A stretch of DNA of 64,000 nucleotides from Mangrovimicrobium sp033283385 (GTDB lineage: Bacteria; Pseudomonadota; Gammaproteobacteria; Pseudomonadales; Halieaceae). Position numbers and translations under genes: made by a program. The notes beneath the pieces were generated by a model. That model was not told the origin of the DNA, made no database searches, and worked only from the letters and a program-made list of their open reading frames with translations. Below, piece by piece: positions 26,120-34,659 of the stretch (position 1 is the stretch's first letter; each line of letters begins with the position of its first letter). Location of the stretch: assembly GCA_033283385.1 (NCBI GenBank), contig JAWMQQ010000003.1:682001-746000 (forward strand), read 5' to 3'.

Positions 26120-26954
26120 CATCGCGTTGCTCTGGCTGGTGGCCAGCCCCTGCTTCGCAGCCACGTTTACCTTTACCGCCATTCCCGACGAGGACGAGAC
26201 CCGCCTGGTCGAGCGCTTCGGCAAGGTCGCCCGGTACCTGCAGGAGCGCCTGGGCGTGGAGGTCAACTACATCCCGGTGAAATCCTACCCGGCGGCGATC
26301 ACCGCCTTCCGCCTCGGCCAGGTACAGCTGGCCTGGTTCGGCGGCCTCTCCGGGGTGCAGGCGCGGCAGCTGGTGCCCGGCGCGCAGGCCATCGCCCAGG
26401 GCTACGAGGACCAGTTCTTCAAGAGCTACTTCATCGCCAACAGCAGTACCGGCCTGTCGCACATGGACCAGCTGGACGACAGCATCGCCGGCAAGACTTT
26501 CACCTTCGGTGCAAAGGGCTCGACATCGGGCCGCCTGATGCCCGAGTACTACCTGCGCCAGCGCTTCCACGAGGCGCCGGAGAAGCTGTTCTCCCGGGTC
26601 GGCTTTTCCGGCGACCACAGCATGACCATCGCCCAGGTACAGGCCGGCGTGTACCAGCTGGGCGTGGTCAACTACCTCGTCTGGGACAGCGAGCTGGCCG
26701 CGGGCAAGGTCGACCCGGAGAAGGTTAAGGTGATCTGGGAGACACCGGATTACCCCGACTACCAGTGGACGGTGCGCGGCGATGTCGATGCCACCTTCGG
26801 CGCCGGCTTTACCGACAAGCTGCGCGCCGCGCTGCTGGAGATGCAAGACCCGGCACTGCTCGAGGCCTTCCCGCGCAAGTCCTTCGTGCCGGCCACCAAC
26901 GACGACTACCAGCCGATCGAGGACGTCGGCAGGGAACTCGACCTGCTGCAATGA
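26103..26954 (+). CDS. PhnD-like substrate-binding protein, probable selenium-oxyanion ABC transporter
   Basis: This 283-residue periplasmic binding protein has a signal peptide ending ASPCFA/ATF. The fold is PhnD/transferrin-like, with the anion-site pattern AWFGGLSGVQAR and KGSTSGRLMPEYYL. Members found next to selD and mnmH are annotated as putative selenate transport components. TTG 26103 is supported by AGGAG at 26091-26095 and by the signal peptide starting there; the longer frame lies in mnmH. Ligand identity is inferred from neighbours; phosphonate or another oxyanion is the alternative. Confidence 0.82.
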   Translation: MKKWLSIALLWLVASPCFAATFTFTAIPDEDETRLVERFGKVARYLQERLGVEVNYIPVKSYPAAITAFRLGQVQLAWFGGLSGVQARQLVPGAQAIAQGYEDQFFKSYFIANSSTGLSHMDQLDDSIAGKTFTFGAKGSTSGRLMPEYYLRQRFHEAPEKLFSRVGFSGDHSMTIAQVQAGVYQLGVVNYLVWDSELAAGKVDPEKVKVIWETPDYPDYQWTVRGDVDATFGAGFTDKLRAALLEMQDPALLEAFPRKSFVPATNDDYQPIEDVGRELDLLQ

Positions 26955-27622
26955 ACCCCTTGCTCGCGCTGCAGGATTTCGCGCTGGAGCGCGGCGGGCA
27001 GTACATCCTGCGCGACATCACACTGAGTATCCGGCCGGGCGACAGGATCGCCCTGGTCGGGCCCAGCGGCGCCGGCAAGTCCTCCCTGCTCGGTGAAATC
27101 CACCGGCGCCTCGGCGACTCTGCGGCACTGTGCCCGCAGCAGCTGGGCCTGGTGGACGCGCTCTCCGCCTACCACAACATCTACATGGCGCAACTGGAGC
27201 AGCACAACTTTGCGCTCAACCTGTGGAACCTGTTTTTCCCGCTGCGCGGACCGCTGGCGCAGGTGCGCGAACTGGCGGCGCCGCTGGGGCTGGAGCCGCT
27301 GCTGCGCCGGCCGGTCGCGGAACTCTCCGGCGGCGAGCGCCAGCGGGTGGCGCTGGCGCGGGCCTGCTACCGCGGGCGCAGTATCTTCCTCGGCGACGAA
27401 CCGGTCTCCAGCCTGGACCCGGAGCAGGGCGGCCGGCTGCTGGCCCGGGTCTGCGCAGCCCACGAAACCGCCGTGGTCGCGCTGCACAATCCCGAGCTGG
27501 CGCTGGGCAATTTCCAGCGCGTGATCGGCTTGCGCGGCGGGCGGGTGGCGTTCGATACCGCCGCCGCCCAACTGTCGACCGGGCAACTCGCGGACTTCTA
27601 CCGTGACGCCGGCGAGGTCTAG
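26951..27622 (+). CDS. ABC transporter ATP-binding protein (PhnC-like)
   Basis: This 223-residue ATPase has Walker A GPSGAGKSS, the signature LSGGERQR, Walker B IFLGDEP and the H-loop in ALHNPELA. It overlaps the binding protein by ATGA and the permease by 20 bases, so it energises the same transporter at the inner membrane. The sequence resembles PhnC-type oxyanion importers. Confidence 0.88.
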   Translation: MNPLLALQDFALERGGQYILRDITLSIRPGDRIALVGPSGAGKSSLLGEIHRRLGDSAALCPQQLGLVDALSAYHNIYMAQLEQHNFALNLWNLFFPLRGPLAQVRELAAPLGLEPLLRRPVAELSGGERQRVALARACYRGRSIFLGDEPVSSLDPEQGGRLLARVCAAHETAVVALHNPELALGNFQRVIGLRGGRVAFDTAAAQLSTGQLADFYRDAGEV

Positions 27623-29108
27623 GCCAACCGGCGCCTCCTGGTGGCAGCGGCGGCCGAACCTTTCGCGCAGCCTGTTGTTCGTCGCCCTGGCGGCAGTGTC
27701 GCTGCCGTTTCTCGACCTCGACCTGCAGCGCGCCGATCCCTGGCAGGAACTCGGCCGCATCGGCGCCGGACTGTTGCACCCGCAGTGGGACAACTGGGCC
27801 AGCCTGCGCGATGCGCTGCTCTACACGCTGGCATTCGCGTTTTGCTCGGTCGCCATCGCGGTCGCCGCCGGGGGCTGCCTGGCCCTGATTTACCACTGGC
27901 GGCCGGTGCGCGTGCTGTGCGCGACGACGCGCGCGGTGCACGAAATCTTCTGGGGGCTTATTTTCATGCAGTTCCTGGGGCTTTCGGCGATCACCGGCGT
28001 GCTCGCCATCGCCGTGCCCTTCAGCGGCATCTTCGCCCGGGTGTTTTCCGATATCTTCGCCGAACAGTCCGCGCTGCCGCGGCGCACGCTGGGACGGCAG
28101 CACCGGTCACTGAGCGCCTGGTGTTACACCACGCTGGCCCAGTCCTGGCCGCAGCTGTGCCACTACGTGCGCTACCGCTTCGAATGCGCGCTGCGCTCCA
28201 GCACCATCCTGGGATTCATCGGCCTGCCCACCCTGGGCTTTCATCTCGACTCCACTTTCCGCCAGGGCGAGTACGCCGAGGCCGCCTGCATCCTCTGGGT
28301 GTTCTACCTGCTGATCGCCAGCCTGCGCTGGTGGCTCAACTGGCGGCTGCTGCCGCTGTACCTGTTGGCTTCGCTGCTGTTGCTGCCGGAGTCGCCGCCG
28401 GTAACCGCGTCGCTGGCCTGGGAGTTTTTCAGCCGGGATATCTGGCCGGCGGCACTGCGTTCCGGCGACTTCGCCGGCGCGCTGGCCTGGTACGGCCGCG
28501 AGCTCGGCGCGGTCGCGCTGCCGGCCGCCGGTTACACGGTGATGCTCTCGCTGGTGGCGGTGGTTGTCGCGGGCGCACTGGCGCTGCTGCTGTTCCCGCT
28601 GGCGAGCAGGATCTGTGTCGGCCGCCTGGCGGTGGCCGGCCACGGCGTTCTGGTATTCGTGCGGTCGACACCGGAGCTGCTGCTGGCGTTTGTCCTGCTC
28701 CTGCTGGTGGGGCCCTCGGCGCTGCCGGCGATCCTCGCCCTGGCGGTCCACAATGGCGGCCTCGTCGCCTACCTCACCGCGCGCGAGGCGGACCTGCTGC
28801 CACTGCGGCAGGACCGGCCACGCGGCCCGAATCTCTGGGCCTACGAGCTGGTGCCGCGCCTGTACCCGCGCATCGCCGCGCTGCTGCTGTACCGCTGGGA
28901 GGTGATCATGCGCGAGAGCGCCATCCTCGGCATTCTCGGTGTGACCACGCTGGGCTTCTACGTCGACTCCGCCTTTGCCGAATTTCGCATGGACCGCGCG
29001 CTGCTGCTGGTGGCGGTAACCGCCGCGCTGAATATTGCAACGGACGCTATCAGCCTGCGCCTGAATCGCGGCATGCGCTTCGAGGCCGACGCCCTGGCGC
29101 GCGATTGA
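27603..29108 (+). CDS. ABC permease with two fused PhnE-like domains
   Basis: This 501-residue inner-membrane permease carries two copies of the PhnE-like domain in one chain. The first has the EAA-type loop SSTILGFIGLPTLGFHLDS (about residues 200-218). The second has ESAILGILGVTTLGFYVDS (about 438-456). Oxyanion importers usually use two separate chains or a homodimer; here both halves of the channel are joined. GTG 27603 overlaps the ATPase gene. It completes the transporter of the selenium operon. Confidence 0.87.
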   Translation: MTPARSRPTGASWWQRRPNLSRSLLFVALAAVSLPFLDLDLQRADPWQELGRIGAGLLHPQWDNWASLRDALLYTLAFAFCSVAIAVAAGGCLALIYHWRPVRVLCATTRAVHEIFWGLIFMQFLGLSAITGVLAIAVPFSGIFARVFSDIFAEQSALPRRTLGRQHRSLSAWCYTTLAQSWPQLCHYVRYRFECALRSSTILGFIGLPTLGFHLDSTFRQGEYAEAACILWVFYLLIASLRWWLNWRLLPLYLLASLLLLPESPPVTASLAWEFFSRDIWPAALRSGDFAGALAWYGRELGAVALPAAGYTVMLSLVAVVVAGALALLLFPLASRICVGRLAVAGHGVLVFVRSTPELLLAFVLLLLVGPSALPAILALAVHNGGLVAYLTAREADLLPLRQDRPRGPNLWAYELVPRLYPRIAALLLYRWEVIMRESAILGILGVTTLGFYVDSAFAEFRMDRALLLVAVTAALNIATDAISLRLNRGMRFEADALARD

Positions 29109-29129
29109 CCTGTTCAAGCCCCCCGCCCC

Positions 29130-29270
29130 GTAGGAGCCTGCTACGCAGGCGATCCCGCTGTAGGAGCCTGCTATGCAGGCGATCGCCTGCGTAGCAGGCT
29201 CCTACGGGGCGATCGCGTCCTGGAGGCGCGCGATCGCCTCGGCCCGCGTTCGGGCATAGCAGGCTCCTAC
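29130..29270. repeat. REP palindrome cluster 2
   Basis: Two direct class A copies (29130-29154 and 29160-29184; the second has TAT instead of TAC in the loop) are followed by an inverted class A copy (29181-29205), which shares the GATC of copy two, and an inverted composite element (29231-29270, containing CGGCCCGCGTTCGGG). It fills most of the 250-base gap between the permease stop and the TetR gene. Confidence 0.85.
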
Positions 29271-29358
29271 AAAATGCATTTGCGCCGCATCCTTCCTTGA
29301 CAGCGATGCACCGCGCATCGGACCCTAACGCGCGAAAAAAGAGGTACCCGGGTCCACG

Positions 29359-30000
29359 ATGTCGCAGCGCATGATTTACCAGACCGAAGAAACCCGCAGC
29401 CAGATCCTGACTGTGGCGGAGCAGCTGTTTCTCGAACGGGGCTTCTTCGATACCCAGATGAAGGACGTCGCCGAGGCGGTGGGCATGAGCCGCAATACGC
29501 TCTACCGCTACTACCGCGACAAGACCGATCTCGGCCTGGCGATCCTGGACGCGGTGCTCAAGCACCTGCTCGACGATTTCAGGGCGGCGCTGGCCGGCGC
29601 CGCGGGCCGCCCCTTTGCCGATTGCCGCGAGCAGCTCACCTGGGTGCTGGAGGAGGTGGTGCTGCGCCAGGACCACGATACCGCCCTGCGCTACATCGTC
29701 GAGTTCGATATCTACCACTCGGGCAACCGCGTGCCGGTGGATTTCGTCGCCCCCCGCAACCAGTCGCCATGGGCGCCCATCGGCGCGGAGTTCGCCGCCA
29801 TCATCCGCGCCGGTATCCGCGAGGGCTCGATCCGCGACGACTTCACGCCCGAGCGGCTGATCGAGGTGATCTTCATCGCCACCAAGGTCATGCAGCAGGA
29901 ACTGCTGATGCGCCAGGCCAGCCTGCGCGGCAGCGCGGAGCAGATGGTCCAGACCCTGCTTATCCTGCTGACCGACGGCCTCAAGCCGCAAACCCCCTGA
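29359..30000 (+). CDS. TetR-family transcriptional regulator
   Basis: This 213-residue regulator has the N-terminal helix-turn-helix DVAEAVGMSRNTLYRYYRDK (about 36-55) and a ligand-binding C-terminal half without recognisable specificity. It is transcribed toward the TonB receptor 176 bases downstream; the gap contains the perfect palindrome TACACGTGTA, a likely operator. It is the best candidate regulator of the receptor-hydrolase-sulfatase-transporter locus. ATG 29359 is used; ATG 29371 is possible. Confidence 0.85.
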   Translation: MSQRMIYQTEETRSQILTVAEQLFLERGFFDTQMKDVAEAVGMSRNTLYRYYRDKTDLGLAILDAVLKHLLDDFRAALAGAAGRPFADCREQLTWVLEEVVLRQDHDTALRYIVEFDIYHSGNRVPVDFVAPRNQSPWAPIGAEFAAIIRAGIREGSIRDDFTPERLIEVIFIATKVMQQELLMRQASLRGSAEQMVQTLLILLTDGLKPQTP

Positions 30001-30054
30001 TTTCCCGGACAAGCCCGGCTTGAGGCCGGCCTGCGCCGGTGTGCTTGCAAAATA

Positions 30055-30080
30055 GTACACGTGTAACATAACATACGTAC
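30055..30080. promoter_or_regulatory. Candidate TetR operator upstream of the TonB receptor
   Basis: The block starts and ends with GTAC and contains the perfect 10-base palindrome TACACGTGTA (30056-30065) and TACGTA (30074-30079). It is AT-richer than its surroundings and lies about 100 bases before the receptor start, downstream of the tetR gene. Confidence 0.4.
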
Positions 30081-30176
30081 CAGCCAGCTCGCGGCGCCCC
30101 CCGCCAAGCATTGCACACACCCGGGGCCGGCAGCCGAACTGCGCGATAACCATAAGATCGCAGGAGAAGCACACTC

Positions 30177-32450
30177 ATGCCCGCACACGCAAACCGGGCC
30201 GGCCGCGCCATGCTGCCGGGCCTCAAGCCATTGGCCGTCGGCATCGCCGTGGCCAGCCAGTTCCCCCTTTACGCCCTCGGCGCCCCGGCGCTGGAGGAAG
30301 TCCTCGTCACCGCGCAAAAGCGCGAGCAGAACCTGCAGGATATCCCGGTGTCGGTCACCGCGATCGACGCGAGCCTGCTGGAGCGCGCGGCGATCAGCAA
30401 CACCGAGGACATGGTCAAGGTCGCGCCCTCGCTGACCTTTACCGGCAATGTCGACAAGCAGGGGCAGTCCTTCAGCCTGCGCGGTATCGGCACCAATACC
30501 TTCGGAATCAACATCGAGCAGAGTGTCGCCTTTATCGTCGATGACGTCGCCGCGGTGCAGCAGGGCGAGTCCATCGCCAACCTCTCGGACATCGAGCGCA
30601 TCGAGATCCTGCGCGGCCCGCAGAGCACCCTGTTCGGCAAGAGCGCCTCTGCGGGGGCCATCGTGGTCACCACCAGGAATCCCGCGGAGGAATTCGAGGG
30701 CGAGGTGGCCGGCACGCTCACCGACGATGACGAATACCGACTGCACGCGTCGCTCTCCGGCCCGGTATCCGACACGCTGGGCTACCGCGTGAACGCCTAC
30801 TACAACGACTACGACGGCAACGTCGACAACCTGGCGACCGGCGACAAGCTCAACGGCAGCGAGAATTACGGGGTGCGCGGCAAGCTGCGCTGGCTGGCGA
30901 CGGACAGCGTCGAGTTCATGCTCACCGCCTACCACAACAAGGACGACAGCACCTGCTGCGCCATGCCGCCGCGCGAATTCGATCCAGACGCGCGCCTGTT
31001 CGGCGCGATTCCCGACTACCCGTTCACCGGCATGAGCCCCGGCGATGACGCCCACAAGGTGCGCTATGACCTGCCGCTGGAGCAGCACACCGAGTCCAGC
31101 GGCGGCAACCTGCGCGCCAGCTTCGAACTGGGCGAGTTCTCGCTGCTGTCCATCACCGCCTACAACGACTGGCAGTACAGCCGTGTTACCGACGTGGACG
31201 GTACCGACATCGATGTCGCCGGTCTGTTCACCGGCGGCGCGGTACACGGCGGCATGTACGAGAGCCCCGAGGTGGACAGCGAATTCTTCTCCCAGGAACT
31301 GCGCCTGCTCTCGCCAACCCGCGAGCGCTACGACTACCTGCTGGGCCTGTACTACGCCGACGCCACCACCCAGCGGGACGGCGATCGCAATATCGACCCG
31401 GCGCTGCCGATCATCCAGGAGGACTCCCACGCCGAGGCCGGCACCGAGACCGCAGCGGTGTTCGGCCAGCTCACCTGGCGCTTCACCGACCAGACCAGCG
31501 CGACCGCCGGGCTGCGCTACAACTACGAAAAAATCAGCGCGGACTATGTCGACCACCTGGCCGGCGACGCGCGCATCAAGGCCGATGACGACGACAGCGA
31601 GGTAGTGGGCAAGCTCGCCCTGCAGCACTACCTTGGCGACGCCACCATGCTGTTCGCCAGCTTCGCCACCGGTTACAAGGGCCAGGCCTACGACCTGTCG
31701 AGCTTCAACACCTACAAGGCGGAGCACCCGGTGCAGCCGGAGACCTCGGAAGCCTGGGAACTGGGTATAAAGAGCGAATTCTGGAACCGCCGCCTGCTGG
31801 TCAACGCCACCGCGTTCTACAGCGACTACGACGACTTCCAGGCCCAGTCGACCACCTTCGACGCCAGCGGCCTGCTGACCGTCAACGTGGTCAACGTCGG
31901 TCGCCTGCAGACCTCCGGGGTGGAACTGGAAACCACCGCGCTGCTCACCGAGGAGCTGACCCTGGGCTTCAACGCCGCCTACATGGACGCCGAGGTCAAC
32001 GATTACACCGGCGCCAGTTGCTGGCCCGGGCAGACCGAGGCCGAGGGCTGTATCGGCGGGGATTTCCAGAACGTGGACGGCGGCGAGCTGCCCTCGGCGC
32101 CGCAGTGGAAGTACAACCTGATGCTGGACTACCGGCTGCCGCTGGCGTCGCTGCCGTTCGACGGATTCGCGGGGGTGAACTACCGTTGGCAGGACGATGT
32201 GATCTTCGACATCAACCAGGACCCGAACATGAGCCAGGAGGCCTACGGTATCGCCGACCTGCGCCTGGGCATCGAGGACAAGGCGGGGCACTACCAGTTG
32301 ACCCTGTTCGCCCGCAACTTCCTCGACGAGCACTACACCTCCGGCATGCGCAACCCCTCGCCGCTGTACGGTGGCAAGGACGTGTTCTCGCAGACCGTGC
32401 CGCGCGACGTCTCGCGCTACTACGGCATCACCGCACGATATCGCTTCTAA
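30177..32450 (+). CDS. TonB-dependent outer-membrane receptor
   Basis: This 757-residue receptor has a signal-like N-terminus, a TonB box-like EEVLVTAQKREQ, a plug domain (DIPVSVTAIDA, IERIEILRGPQSTLFGKSA about 140-160) and a 22-strand barrel ending in the terminal aromatic YRF. It belongs to the broad substrate group common in marine bacteria, which imports oligosaccharides, aromatics or siderophores. AGGAG lies ten bases before ATG 30177. It leads a unidirectional set with a secreted hydrolase (27-base gap), a sulfatase and a sugar-porter permease, so it likely imports what those enzymes process. Confidence 0.92.
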   Translation: MPAHANRAGRAMLPGLKPLAVGIAVASQFPLYALGAPALEEVLVTAQKREQNLQDIPVSVTAIDASLLERAAISNTEDMVKVAPSLTFTGNVDKQGQSFSLRGIGTNTFGINIEQSVAFIVDDVAAVQQGESIANLSDIERIEILRGPQSTLFGKSASAGAIVVTTRNPAEEFEGEVAGTLTDDDEYRLHASLSGPVSDTLGYRVNAYYNDYDGNVDNLATGDKLNGSENYGVRGKLRWLATDSVEFMLTAYHNKDDSTCCAMPPREFDPDARLFGAIPDYPFTGMSPGDDAHKVRYDLPLEQHTESSGGNLRASFELGEFSLLSITAYNDWQYSRVTDVDGTDIDVAGLFTGGAVHGGMYESPEVDSEFFSQELRLLSPTRERYDYLLGLYYADATTQRDGDRNIDPALPIIQEDSHAEAGTETAAVFGQLTWRFTDQTSATAGLRYNYEKISADYVDHLAGDARIKADDDDSEVVGKLALQHYLGDATMLFASFATGYKGQAYDLSSFNTYKAEHPVQPETSEAWELGIKSEFWNRRLLVNATAFYSDYDDFQAQSTTFDASGLLTVNVVNVGRLQTSGVELETTALLTEELTLGFNAAYMDAEVNDYTGASCWPGQTEAEGCIGGDFQNVDGGELPSAPQWKYNLMLDYRLPLASLPFDGFAGVNYRWQDDVIFDINQDPNMSQEAYGIADLRLGIEDKAGHYQLTLFARNFLDEHYTSGMRNPSPLYGGKDVFSQTVPRDVSRYYGITARYRF

Positions 32451-32477
32451 GACGCTCGCAAGCGCAGGAGACCGGCC

Positions 32478-34613
32478 ATGACCCGACTGCATTTCCTCCC
32501 ACGACGCCTGCGCAGCCTGGCTGCCGGGCTGTGCCTCGTGCCCGGCCTCCTGGCGCCGGCAGCCCATGCAGCCGACGCTGCCGGGATACACTTCGATAGC
32601 GCCGACCCCATGTTCAGCCAGCCCTACATCGACACCGACGAGTGGCGCGACACCCCGGTGCGCCACCGCTACGTGCACGGCGGCTTCACCGGCACCGACA
32701 CCCGCTTCTCGTTCTACCTGCCGCCGAAGGAGCAATACGCAGGACGCTTCTTCCAGTACATCACGCCGGTGCCGGACAGCGAGAACCTGTCCCAGGGCAG
32801 GACCGGCGAGGAAGACAAGATCGGCTTCTCCATCGACAGCGGCGCGTACTTCATCGAGACCAACGGCGGCGGCAAGTTCGGCGCGGCGACCCCCGGCGCG
32901 CAGATCGACCCGACCATCGGCGCCTACCGCGCCAACGCGGCGGCCGCGCAGTATTCGCGCGCGGTGGCCCAGGCCATGTACGGCGGCAAGCGCCCCTACG
33001 GCTACGCCTTCGGCGGTAGCGGCGGCGCCTTCCGCACCATCGGCGGGGTGGAAAACACCGAGGGCGTCTGGGATGGCGCCGTGCCCTTCGTGGCCGGTTC
33101 GCCGATGGCCATTCCCAATGTCTTTACCATCCGCACCTACGCCATGCGCGTGCTGGGCGACAAGCTGGCGGACGTGGCCGACGCCGTGGACGCCGGCAGC
33201 AACCTGGACCCCTTTACCGACATCGGCCTGGACGAGGAGCAGCGCGCGGCGCTGCTGGAAGCCACCCGCATGGGCTTCCCGCTGAAGGGCTGGCACGCCT
33301 GGGATCACCTCGGCCTGCACGCCTTCGCCCTGCTGTTCCCGGCGGTGGTCGCAATGGACCCGTCTTACTTCATCCAGTTCTGGTCCGAGCCGGGTTACGA
33401 GGGCACCGACCCCGGCGCCTCGCTGGCGCGGGCGACGATCGATTTCACCACCAGCATCGAGAAGCTGGTCGACGTCGACGATGCGCAGGCCATGGGCCTG
33501 GAGATCGGCCACCAGGCCGGGCGCGGGCACGGCCTGGCGGACGACGCCTGGAAGGCGATGCGCGCCAAGGCAGGCGGCAAGCTGCCCGTCGCCATCAAGC
33601 TGGCCGGGGTGCCGAAGCAGAGCACACTCGGTGCCGACCTGTCCGTGGCTTCCGGCGACGCCGCCGGCAGCCCGCTGCCCATGGTGCGCGTGCAGGACGA
33701 CATGGTCCTGCTGCTGCCGGGCAACGACGAGGTGCTGGCGAAGCTGAAGGTCGGCGACAAGGTGCATTTCGACAACCGCAATTTCCTCGCGGTGCAGACC
33801 TACCACCGCCACCAGGTGCCCGGCCCCGAGTACAGCGTCTGGGACCAGTTCCGCGACGCCGACGGCAAGCCGATCTACCCGCAGCGGCCGATGATCCTCG
33901 GGCCGATCTTCGCAAAGGGCGCATCCGGTACCATCCAGTCCGGCGACTTCAAGGGCAAGATGATCCTGCTCGAGAACCTCTACGACACCGAGGCCTTTCC
34001 CTGGCAGGCTGACTGGTACCGCGACCGCGTGAAGGAGCACCTGGGCGACACCATGGACGACAACTTCCGCCTGTGGTTCACCGACCACGCCAACCACGGG
34101 GATTACACGCAGCAGAGAGACCCGCTGCACACCATCAGCTACCTGGGCGTGCTGCAACAGGCGCTGCGCGATGTCAGCGCCTGGGTGGAGAAGGGCGTGG
34201 TGCCGCCCGCGAACACCGACTACAAGGTCGTCGACGGCCAGGTAGTAGTGCCGGAACACGCGGCACGCCGCCACGGCATCCAGCCGGTGGTGCATCTCAC
34301 CGCCAACGGCGCCGCGCGCGCGGAAGTGAAGCCCGGCGAGTCGGTGCAACTGGAAGCCGTGATCGAACTGCCGGCAGGCACCGGCAAGGTGGTCAGCGCA
34401 GCCTGGGACCTCGACGGCAAGGGCGAATTCCCGCTGCCGGGCGAGCTGACCTACAGCGAGGACGGCAACGCGCATGTCATGCTGGAGCACGCCTATAACG
34501 GCGCGGGCACCTGGTTTCCCACGCTGCGGGTAGCATCCCAGCGCGAAGGCGACGCGAAGACGCCTTTCGCCCGCATCCAGAACCTGGGTCGCGTGCGTGT
34601 GGTAGTACACTGA
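32478..34613 (+). CDS. Secreted alpha/beta-hydrolase, tannase/feruloyl-esterase-like
   Basis: This 711-residue exported protein has a signal peptide (about 1-31, APAAHA/AD). The catalytic domain shows the nucleophile elbow FGGSGGAF with Ser181 and a late histidine region DHANHGD (H537/H540), in the layout of the tannase family. The cysteine next to Ser and the matching Cys beside His, typical of classical tannases, are absent. The last 110 residues look like an Ig/PKD-type beta domain. AGGAG precedes ATG 32478 by six bases. Its place after a TonB receptor and before a sulfatase suggests cleavage of esters on a sulfated substrate. The family call is moderate. Confidence 0.65.
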   Translation: MTRLHFLPRRLRSLAAGLCLVPGLLAPAAHAADAAGIHFDSADPMFSQPYIDTDEWRDTPVRHRYVHGGFTGTDTRFSFYLPPKEQYAGRFFQYITPVPDSENLSQGRTGEEDKIGFSIDSGAYFIETNGGGKFGAATPGAQIDPTIGAYRANAAAAQYSRAVAQAMYGGKRPYGYAFGGSGGAFRTIGGVENTEGVWDGAVPFVAGSPMAIPNVFTIRTYAMRVLGDKLADVADAVDAGSNLDPFTDIGLDEEQRAALLEATRMGFPLKGWHAWDHLGLHAFALLFPAVVAMDPSYFIQFWSEPGYEGTDPGASLARATIDFTTSIEKLVDVDDAQAMGLEIGHQAGRGHGLADDAWKAMRAKAGGKLPVAIKLAGVPKQSTLGADLSVASGDAAGSPLPMVRVQDDMVLLLPGNDEVLAKLKVGDKVHFDNRNFLAVQTYHRHQVPGPEYSVWDQFRDADGKPIYPQRPMILGPIFAKGASGTIQSGDFKGKMILLENLYDTEAFPWQADWYRDRVKEHLGDTMDDNFRLWFTDHANHGDYTQQRDPLHTISYLGVLQQALRDVSAWVEKGVVPPANTDYKVVDGQVVVPEHAARRHGIQPVVHLTANGAARAEVKPGESVQLEAVIELPAGTGKVVSAAWDLDGKGEFPLPGELTYSEDGNAHVMLEHAYNGAGTWFPTLRVASQREGDAKTPFARIQNLGRVRVVVH

Positions 34614-34659
34614 GCCGCCAGCCGACCCTGGCAGCGACAGCATGACAAGGAGAATGCCG

